This document shows, in pieces, positions 1-4,406 of a stretch of 6,770 nt of DNA. A model generated the notes under the pieces. The model worked only from the letters and a program-made list of their open reading frames with translations. It ran no database searches and was not told the DNA's origin. The position numbers and the translations under genes are program-made. This DNA comes from G001797105 sp964528155 (lineage in GTDB: Bacteria > Chloroflexota > Anaerolineae > Anaerolineales > E44-bin32), in NCBI GenBank assembly GCA_964528155.1, contig CAZGRL010000173.1:1-6770 (forward strand), given 5' to 3'. Each line of letters opens with the position of its first letter. Position 1 is the first letter of the stretch.

Positions 1-34
1 CTAGCCGGTGGCGTGATATCCACGGAAGGCGCAC
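1..34 (-). CDS. Start of a probable RES-domain toxin (partial, cut by window edge)
   Basis: Only the first 11 codons are in the window. A GTG at 32-34 follows a GAGG ribosome-binding site at 41-44 with a six-base spacer, and reads M-R-L-P-W-I-S-R-H-R-L. This resembles the usual beginning of RES-domain toxins (a short leader, then a Trp-Arg-Ile-like stretch and a basic patch). The position, 21 bp after the stop of an Xre/MbcA/ParS-type antitoxin, is where RES toxins normally sit. Known RES toxins such as MbcT break down or modify NAD. The catalytic residues lie outside the window, so the call rests on context plus a few residues, and the frame could be chance. Confidence 0.42.
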   Translation of the reverse strand, partial: MRLPWISRHRL

Positions 35-55
35 GCTGAGCCTCGCCCGCGAGAT

Positions 56-424
56 CTAGGTGAAAGCCCCGGAGTGCAATCCGCCGAGGATGGACAAGAC
101 CTTATCAAGCTCGCCCAGGCGCATGAGGTCGATGGGGCAGCGTTCTCGCAGGAGGGGTACAGGCCTCTGGAGCCAGTTGAGGCCCGCCTCTGTGGTTTCG
201 AAGACTTCATGGTGGAGGTGCACGATCTCTCTCAATAGCTCCAAACGCTTGCGGACCCGCGAAGAGGGCGCGGCGCTCCCCTTGCGGTAACGCAACAGCG
301 TGCGCCGATCCACATCCAGTGCGGAGGCGAGGTCCGCGTAATCCAACCCCAAGGCCTCACGGGCGTCCTCGATCGTCTTGCGTATGGCCTCCCGCTCCAA
401 GCGCTCGACTGTAGCCATTGCCAT
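56..424 (-). CDS. Xre/MbcA/ParS-type antitoxin (DUF2384 family)
   Basis: This 122-aa protein has the two-part build of antitoxins of RES-Xre modules. Residues about 27-50 (GLDYADLASALDVDRRTLLRY) form a helix-turn-helix for binding the operon's own promoter. Residues about 60-122 match the C-terminal toxin-binding domain, with the Trp in 'GLNWLQRPVPLL' and the ending 'DKVLSILGGLHSGAFT' typical of the family. The ATG at 424 has AGGGG six bases upstream, which favours it over the second ATG at 418. The gene ends 21 bp before the putative RES toxin start, the usual antitoxin-first order. It probably blocks the toxin active site with its C-terminal end and represses its own transcription. The family call is firm; the partner is inferred. 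Confidence 0.85.
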   Translation of the reverse strand: MAMATVERLEREAIRKTIEDAREALGLDYADLASALDVDRRTLLRYRKGSAAPSSRVRKRLELLREIVHLHHEVFETTEAGLNWLQRPVPLLRERCPIDLMRLGELDKVLSILGGLHSGAFT

Positions 425-461
425 GAATGTCCCCTGGCCCTTCAGATGGCACTCTGCCCTA

Positions 462-490
462 AGTATTTACCCCTCCGGATATCCCGTCAA
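462..490 (-). promoter_or_regulatory. Candidate sigma70-type promoter for the Xre antitoxin gene
   Basis: Read on the minus strand, TTGACG (485-490) is a five-of-six match to the -35 consensus. After exactly 17 bp comes AATACT (462-467), an acceptable -10, in a locally AT-rich spot of a GC-rich region. Transcription would start near 455, leaving a leader of about 30 bases before the ATG at 424. The -35 box contains the stop codon of the upstream yhaM-like gene. The spacer holds the 8-bp palindrome GGATATCC (477-484), a plausible operator for self-repression, though this is inference. Confidence 0.45.
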
Positions 491-1620
491 GCGTCGCTCA
501 TGATGTCCCTATCCGAAACAGGCGGCCTCATCTGCACTTTCTGAAGGAACATTCCTGGAGATCGCCCAGGCGAAGTGGACTCTCGCGCCCGCGTTTCCAC
601 GCTGGAGGAGAATCTGCCATCCCCCGCGTAAAGAGATCGCCCCAGGGCTCGGTCGTAGGGTGTCCAATGCTCGCCGTTCGTCCGGGCGCTCTCCGTCAGG
701 AGCTTAGCGCGGTTGACCTGCGCATCGAGGTTGTCCAGGTGGTGCAGGGCGACAGCTTCGATCGACTTCGGTTGCCTGGGCGATCCCCACTCGAGCCTGC
801 CGTGGTGCGAGACGATGAGGTGGAGCAGCTCTGCCGCTCGCGCCCTTGGGAACCCGTCGACTGCATCGATGGCCCGCGCGACCATTCGCGCCCCGAGCAC
901 GATATGGCCCACCAAGTGGCCCTCGAGCGTAAGGTCGGTGTCCCAGCCCCAATCGAGTTCTTTGAGCTTGCCGATGTCATGGAGGAGGATGCCCGCCCGC
1001 AGCATATCGCTGTCGATCTCGGGATACAGCTCCATCAGCGGGCGCGCCAGGATGAGCAGCTCGTAGATGTGCTCCAGAAAGCCGCTTCGGTAGGCGTGAT
1101 GGATGCGTCGGGCGGATGGAGCCTCGATGAACCTGGAGGCCCAATCCAGGTCGCCGTAGAAGTGACGGACCACTGCGGCCAGGTGAGAGTCTTCGATGTC
1201 GCCGATCGCCTGCATCACGCTTTCCCACATCGCAGCTGGATCTCTGGTTGTCACCCGAACGAAGTCCGCGATGTCCAGTTCCTCTGGAAGGGCGGGCCGC
1301 ATCCGGCGCACGTTCACCTGGAGTTCTTCTCGGAACGTCTCCACAACGCCGGCGACCTTCAGGGGACCGCGATCTTTCACTTGGTCGAACACCTCTTCGG
1401 CGCCATTCCACAGCCTGGCGTCGATCACTCCCGTGCGGTCGAGCAACTGCATGCGCAGATACCTGCCGCGGCCGGGGTCGCGGAAGTCGACCAGGCGTGC
1501 ATTGCGCGCTACATAGAAGCCGACGAACTCGGCGCCGGCTACCAGGTCGGCGACCCATGGCCCCTTGCAGAGCCGCGGGATCTCCGCCTCGGCTGCCGGA
1601 CTCCCATTCCCCTCAGTCAT
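487..1620 (-). CDS. YhaM-type 3'-5' exoribonuclease (OB-fold + HD domain)
   Basis: This 377-aa protein resembles YhaM, a 3'-to-5' exonuclease acting on short RNA and single-stranded DNA in the cytoplasm. Residues about 20-110 look like an OB-fold nucleic-acid-binding domain ('VAGAEFVGFYVARNARL', 'LLDRTGVIDARLWNG'). Residues about 165-305 form an HD phosphohydrolase domain: H184 in 'GFLEHIYELL', H214-D215 in 'LLHDIGKLKE', H235 in 'EGHLVGHIVLG', 'SHHG' at 271-274 and 'HHLDNLDAQ' near 293-301. These are the expected metal ligands, so catalysis looks intact. The ATG at 1620 has GAGAGG eight bases upstream. YhaM proteins are usually about 310-330 aa; the last 45 or so residues are a Ser/Arg/Pro-rich tail I do not recognise. 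The gene is separated from its upstream neighbour by a hairpin, so it is probably transcribed on its own. Confidence 0.88.
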   Translation of the reverse strand: MTEGNGSPAAEAEIPRLCKGPWVADLVAGAEFVGFYVARNARLVDFRDPGRGRYLRMQLLDRTGVIDARLWNGAEEVFDQVKDRGPLKVAGVVETFREELQVNVRRMRPALPEELDIADFVRVTTRDPAAMWESVMQAIGDIEDSHLAAVVRHFYGDLDWASRFIEAPSARRIHHAYRSGFLEHIYELLILARPLMELYPEIDSDMLRAGILLHDIGKLKELDWGWDTDLTLEGHLVGHIVLGARMVARAIDAVDGFPRARAAELLHLIVSHHGRLEWGSPRQPKSIEAVALHHLDNLDAQVNRAKLLTESARTNGEHWTPYDRALGRSLYAGDGRFSSSVETRARESTSPGRSPGMFLQKVQMRPPVSDRDIMSDA

Positions 1621-1660
1621 GGTCCGAACCTCTCAATCGAGTTGGGTTGCACAAACAGAC

Positions 1661-1696
1661 CGCCGGCAGCGGTCCTTCTTCAGACCACTGCCGGCG
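1661..1696 (-). terminator. Strong hairpin, probable terminator after the AbrB-type antitoxin gene
   Basis: Two 14-base arms (1661-1674 and 1683-1696) flank an 8-base loop. In a minus-strand transcript all 14 positions pair, one as G-U. In a plus-strand transcript the same position is a C-A mismatch. That asymmetry suggests the minus-strand RNA is the selected structure. It is followed on that strand by GTCTGTTTGT, only moderately U-rich, so termination may be partial. It lies between the antitoxin genes and the yhaM-like gene. Confidence 0.5.
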
Positions 1697-1726
1697 ATAG
1701 CCACGGTGACAAGTTCAGCGATTACG

Positions 1727-1879
1727 TCAGTCTTGGACGCGCGCCGCCCGCGTCACCCTCCTGACTACCTTTTCGTCTCCCACAGGCATCTGCTGTACGC
1801 GCTGACGAACCGCCTGCCGGGACTCGGACGGAGAGGCATTCGCAGGTTGCCAAGTCGTGTGGGCTCGGCCTAGCGTCAT
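1727..1879 (-). CDS. Small unrecognised ORF overlapping the AbrB-type antitoxin stop (50 aa)
   Basis: An ATG at 1877-1879 overlaps the TGA of the AbrB-type antitoxin gene as ATGA, the junction seen when an antitoxin is translationally coupled to its toxin. The 50-residue product begins MTLGRAHTTWQPANASPSES and ends in a basic Arg/Val-rich stretch. It shows no PIN-domain signature (no 'LDTS' or 'LDAN' near the start, no conserved acidic residues), so it is not a recognisable VapC. It may be a chance reading frame left after loss of the toxin, or a real small protein. The ORF stops about 30 bp before the hairpin at 1661-1696. Confidence 0.22.
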   Translation of the reverse strand: MTLGRAHTTWQPANASPSESRQAVRQRVQQMPVGDEKVVRRVTRAARVQD

Positions 1880-2103
1880 CGCCTGAGGTCCTTCTGATGC
1901 TCTTTGAGCAACTCCCTGGTGAGGGACGCCTGGCCCTTCAACATTCCGGCCGCGTGGGCGACAGAATCGAGTGAGGCCGGCACGATGGAAACCACCCCGC
2001 CGTAGTCGACGAAATGCACGTTCGTGCCCGGCTTCAGCCCGTACTTGTTCCGCAACTCCGCCGGGATGACAACCCTTCCCCTATCGGAGATCTTGACCCG
2101 CAT
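1876..2103 (-). CDS. AbrB/MazE/SpoVT-type antitoxin (VapB-like), orphan
   Basis: The 75-aa protein starts with the swapped-hairpin AbrB DNA-binding fold (residues 1-42): 'VKISDRGRVVIPAELRNKYG' is the family signature, and 'LKPGTNVHFVDYGGVVSIVP' completes the barrel. The C-terminal end (about 50-75, 'AAGMLKGQASLTRELLKEHQ') matches VapB antitoxins of this class, where a 'LKG...SLT..LL' stretch wraps a PIN-domain VapC ribonuclease. The ATG at 2103 has AAGGGGG just upstream. The gene begins 15 bp after the Phd-like gene, so the two are probably co-transcribed. No PIN toxin follows: an ATGA-overlapping 50-aa ORF of unknown nature sits where vapC would be. The fold call is firm; the antitoxin role is inferred. 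Confidence 0.82.
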   Translation of the reverse strand: MRVKISDRGRVVIPAELRNKYGLKPGTNVHFVDYGGVVSIVPASLDSVAHAAGMLKGQASLTRELLKEHQKDLRR

Positions 2104-2118
2104 GATGCCCCCTTCTGT

Positions 2119-2382
2119 CTATTCGTAGGCTCGGTCAGAAGCGTCCTCAAAGATCGCCGGATCGATGTCCAACCGGGGCAGATCCGCCGTTTTGCGGAAC
2201 TTCTCGTAGGCATCCCAGAAGCGTCCCCGAGTCGCCATCGCGGGCTTGAATACACGCGAGGAGGACACCGCTGCGGCCGGCTTGGCCCGCCGGGTGAGCC
2301 TGATTCGGGCTCGCTGCTCAAGCCCTCGGACAATAGCAGCAAGCTTCTGGCGGGCCCGGGCGATTCTGGGACCCTTGGTCAT
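2119..2382 (-). CDS. Phd/YefM-like type II antitoxin, orphan
   Basis: This 87-aa protein resembles Phd-type antitoxins, although the first residues diverge from the usual 'V..AR..L..L' start. Residues 8-40 ('ARARQKLAAIVRGLEQRARI', then 'RLTRRAKPAAAVS') correspond to the DNA-binding part, with its 'I.LTRRGKPVA.L' core. Residues about 52-85 ('RGRFWDAYEKFRKTADLPRL', then 'DIDPAIFEDASDR') match the toxin-neutralising tail of Phd antitoxins paired with PIN-domain VapC toxins, which commonly have 'FW..F..FR...DL..L.ID...F...RDR'. The ATG at 2382 has GAGAGGG six bases upstream. The expected downstream PIN gene is missing and an AbrB-type antitoxin gene begins instead. It lies 35 bp after hepT and may be read from the mntA promoter. 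Confidence 0.68.
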   Translation of the reverse strand: MTKGPRIARARQKLAAIVRGLEQRARIRLTRRAKPAAAVSSSRVFKPAMATRGRFWDAYEKFRKTADLPRLDIDPAIFEDASDRAYE

Positions 2383-2417
2383 TCGAAACCCTCTCTTGTG
2401 GCTGCGGGATTCAAATC

Positions 2418-2758
2418 CTAGTCCTCCTCCAAGAGGGCAGCCACATCACGACGCAGGGCGGGCAGTTTTGATTCGACAACGTCCCAGATGATGCGGTCGT
2501 CCACCTTGGCGTATCCGTGGATCAGGATGTTGCGGAAGGCGATGATTCGAGAGTGCTCCCGACTCGGTTCGCAAGAGATTGGTCAAGGCGGGCTAGCTGC
2601 GCCAGCGCCTCGCCGATGATCTCGAGCTGCCGTTCCACGGCAGACCGCATCATGGCGTCAGCCTCGTAGTCGGCAAACGACTTCCCTTCCGTGAAGCTGG
2701 CGATGAGCTCTGCAGCCGCCCGCATGTCGTGGAGGTACTTCTTGGCCTCAAGCCGCAT
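2418..2758 (-). pseudogene. hepT: HepT-like RNase toxin, frameshifted before its catalytic motif
   Basis: HepT (DUF86) is the HEPN ribonuclease toxin of MntA/HepT modules. From the ATG at 2758, residues 1-65 fit the family ('KYLHDMRAAAELIASFTEGK', 'LRSAVERQLEIIGEAL'-type helix, here 'MRSAVERQLEIIGEAL'). This frame then goes off-family and stops at 2522. The rest of the protein is in the -1 frame from about 2564 to the TAG at 2418-2420: 'EHSRIIAFRNILIHGYA', then 'KVDDRIIWDVVESKLPALRR'. That part contains the R-x4-H-x-Y catalytic and modification motif (RNILIHGY). Joined, the protein would be about 113 aa, the usual length. A single missing base between 2556 and 2566 accounts for this; I see no classical slippery heptamer. 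Either the toxin is dead or the base is a sequencing error. The start overlaps mntA by 11 bp. Confidence 0.85.
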
Positions 2759-3056
2759 AGATCAATGCCCTGGTCTTGTCGACCGATTCACGGAAATACG
2801 GGTTCTTGATTTCGGGGCCGATCACGAGATCTACGGGTCGCCCGAACAATGCTTCCAGCGACTCTAGCAGTCCGAAGAAACGGTCAGCAATGCCCGGCCC
2901 CACTGGAGGATCGAACTCGACCAAGAAATCCAGGTCGCTTTCGGCATCATGAAACGTGCCTGAGGCGGCAGAGCCGAATACCTCAAGACGGCGGACGCCG
3001 AAACGGTGGCACAGAGCTTCAAGATCGGCGCGCCGCCGTTCGATGTCTGTAAGCAT
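2748..3056 (-). CDS. mntA: MntA-like nucleotidyltransferase antitoxin of the MntA/HepT module
   Basis: This 102-aa protein is a minimal nucleotidyltransferase (MNT). Residues 27-43 read 'FGSAASGTFHDAESDLD', the GS...DxD active site with G28-S29 and metal ligands D41 and D43; 'RPVDLVIGP' supplies the third carboxylate, D76. In the characterised system MntA attaches AMP units to a Tyr in the R-x4-H-x-Y motif of HepT and silences that RNase. The ATG at 3056 has GGAGG about nine bases upstream. The stop overlaps the hepT start (TATGCGGCTTGA), the standard coupled arrangement. The catalytic residues all seem intact while the partner toxin is frameshifted, so any activity here may no longer be needed. 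The family call is firm. Confidence 0.88.
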   Translation of the reverse strand: MLTDIERRRADLEALCHRFGVRRLEVFGSAASGTFHDAESDLDFLVEFDPPVGPGIADRFFGLLESLEALFGRPVDLVIGPEIKNPYFRESVDKTRALIYAA

Positions 3057-3193
3057 CAGTTGACCCCTCCATCCCCGAACAAACGCCAGGTTCCTCCGTT
3101 GCAGCCCCGTACCGCCGAAACCGCCGAACTCGACGGGGAACCCTGATTGCCCCGGGAACCCTATCTAATCGTACACTGACACTCCCTTGAGGA
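3057..3193. promoter_or_regulatory. Spacer upstream of mntA with two direct-repeat pairs
   Basis: This 137-bp gap between radC and mntA should hold the mntA promoter. It contains a tandem 9-bp repeat, ACCGCCGAA at 3111-3119 and 3120-3128, and a spaced 9-bp repeat, GGGAACCCT at 3136-3144 and 3154-3162 (start-to-start 18 bp). On the minus strand TACGAT (near 3168-3173) is a weak -10-like hexamer without a good -35. The repeats may be operator sites, but that is inference. No terminator hairpin is evident after radC. Confidence 0.3.
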
Positions 3194-3898
3194 CTAGCCA
3201 AACCCCAGCCCCTTGCTCTTGAGTGAAACGAAGTGCCCTCGGCCCATGATGAGGTGGTCGAGGCACTCCACGTCCAGCAGCCGACCGGCTTCGACGACGG
3301 CTCTCGTGATGGCGACGTCCTCGGGTGATGGATCCGGCGAGCCGCTGGGATGGTTGTGCGCGATCAGGATGGCCGCGGCATTGGCCCGGATCGCAGGGCG
3401 GAAGATTTCAGCGATCCGGATCAGTGAGGTGTTCAAGGAGCCGCGGTACAGATTCACCGGTTCGCCGATGAGCCGGTTCCGCGTATCGAGAAGCAGAACC
3501 ATCAGGTGCTCCTGCTCCAGGTGCTGCATCTGATACATGAGCAGGTTCGCGGCGTCGTCCGGCGACTGGATCGGCGGGGGATCTTTCTCATCCGTCAAGA
3601 CGAGGCGGCGGCCGAGTTCCAGGGCGGCTCGAAGGCGGGCAGCGGTGGTCGGCCCGACCCCAAAGACACCCTGGAACTCATTGGGCATCGCCGTGACCAG
3701 CGCTCGAAGAGACCCGAACCGGCCGAGGAGCGCCTGCGCGGTCTCGATCTGGCTGCTGCCTCCGATCAGGACTGCTAGCAGCTCAACGAGGCTGCAGCCT
3801 TCGGCCTGATAGGCGACGCGCCAGGCTGGCCGCTCCCTCAGGGGAAGCTTTTCCAGCAATCGTTCCATCGATGGATTCCTGGCCAACACGTGCTTCAC
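3194..3898 (-). CDS. radC: RadC family protein (JAMM/MPN+ domain)
   Basis: The 234-aa protein has both RadC parts. Residues about 35-100 form a helical, helix-hairpin-helix-like region ('EGCSLVELLAVLIGG', 'FQGVFGVGPTTAARLRAALE'). Residues about 108-230 form the JAMM/MPN+ domain, with a candidate Glu at 164 ('IAEIFRPAI') and the zinc motif 'AHNHPSGSPDPSPEDV' (H181, H183, D194) complete. Despite its name, RadC has no proven DNA-repair role; the fold is that of zinc peptidases/isopeptidases, and relatives are common on mobile elements. The start is a GTG at 3898 overlapping the preceding stop as GTGA, so translation is probably coupled; a downstream ATG (codon 11) is a weaker alternative. Length is normal. 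It is the last gene of the operon. Confidence 0.92.
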   Translation of the reverse strand: MKHVLARNPSMERLLEKLPLRERPAWRVAYQAEGCSLVELLAVLIGGSSQIETAQALLGRFGSLRALVTAMPNEFQGVFGVGPTTAARLRAALELGRRLVLTDEKDPPPIQSPDDAANLLMYQMQHLEQEHLMVLLLDTRNRLIGEPVNLYRGSLNTSLIRIAEIFRPAIRANAAAILIAHNHPSGSPDPSPEDVAITRAVVEAGRLLDVECLDHLIMGRGHFVSLKSKGLGFG

Positions 3899-4116
3899 TC
3901 GGCGGCCACAAGGTCTTCTTCAGCTAGCGCCATGTAGATCCCCTTGAAGTCGATGAGGTAGCCCGTCGGCCGCATGGCTTCGCGGATCCACTGGACGACA
4001 ATCCCGATACGATCTTCCTGCACTACTCGAAGATGCTCCGCCTCCTGCGCGCTTTCCAGAAGACGCCTCTTGGCGGCCTCGGAAAGCCTGACGCGAGTAC
4101 CTATCCAATACTTCAT
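3895..4116 (-). CDS. Conserved-looking small protein of unknown function, coupled to radC (73 aa)
   Basis: I do not recognise this 73-aa protein. It begins MKYWIGTRVRLSEAAKRRLL and continues with a charged helix rich in Glu and Arg, then 'RIGIVVQWIREAMRPTGYLI' and an acidic end. The middle ('DRIGIVVQWI') suggests a short beta strand or loop reminiscent of small barrel folds, but I cannot name one. No membrane segment or signal peptide is visible. The case for a real gene is its packing: its ATG overlaps the upstream stop (ATGA, 4113-4116) and its stop overlaps the radC start (GTGA, 3895-3898). It is likely made in proportion to RadC and could bind it. Confidence 0.72.
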   Translation of the reverse strand: MKYWIGTRVRLSEAAKRRLLESAQEAEHLRVVQEDRIGIVVQWIREAMRPTGYLIDFKGIYMALAEEDLVAAE

Positions 4117-4406
4117 GGCTTTGTTGTTTCCTCATCCATTTGAAATACAGAGAGAGCCGGCCTCACCGCCTGCTCCCTCTGCGAACTTGGAGTTACCGCA
4201 TGCGGTTGCCGCGGGTCCCCTTCAGCCGATTGGCAGTCTTGCCTGCCCGCGTACCGTCGCAGCCGTTCGGCGATTTCGAGGTCTCGCTGTCCATGCCCGC
4301 CGGCGATGTATGCCAGATGCCAGAGTGCCCATGACAGCGCCCGGCCACCCAGGGCGATCGCCGCGATGTGCATGATGTCGCTCTGGGAGTCAGCGGGCGT
4401 CCGCAT
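4113..4406 (-). CDS. Small protein of unknown function with a hydrophobic N-terminal segment (97 aa)
   Basis: This reading frame starts at ATG 4404-4406, inside the end of the coiled-coil gene (17-bp overlap), and ends in ATGA overlap with the next gene. The frame is open further up to 4499, but that stretch overlaps the coiled-coil gene and looks like a shadow. Residues about 11-37 ('IMHIAAIALGGRALSWALWH', then 'LAYIAGG') are hydrophobic, interrupted by one Arg, so either a weak membrane segment or a buried helix. The rest is polar and low in order ('AERLRRYAGRQDCQSAEGD'). The start is not backed by a clear ribosome-binding site (GGCAGG lies rather far upstream), so translation may depend on the preceding gene. 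I do not recognise the family. Confidence 0.58.
   Translation of the reverse strand: MRTPADSQSDIMHIAAIALGGRALSWALWHLAYIAGGHGQRDLEIAERLRRYAGRQDCQSAEGDPRQPHAVTPSSQREQAVRPALSVFQMDEETTKP

Noticed and set aside
71..80. GGAGTGCAAT shared with 6079-6088 as a possible boundary repeat or att site
   Set aside because: A 10-base match is expected by chance in a window of this size, the flanks diverge, and one copy lies within the antitoxin coding sequence.
667..1764. Long plus-strand ORF (365 aa) opposite the yhaM-like gene
   Set aside because: It is the antisense shadow of a gene with clear OB-fold and HD motifs. Its own translation shows no family pattern.
2400..2420. Stretch resembling a tRNA T-arm and 3' end (GGATTTGAATCC followed by a CCA)
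   Set aside because: The bases flanking the loop do not form a T-stem, no other tRNA arms are found upstream, and the region is the end of hepT.
2553..2572. Programmed ribosomal frameshift in hepT
   Set aside because: No slippery heptamer of the X-XXY-YYZ type, A/T run or clear stimulating structure is at the junction. A one-base lesion or sequencing error is simpler.
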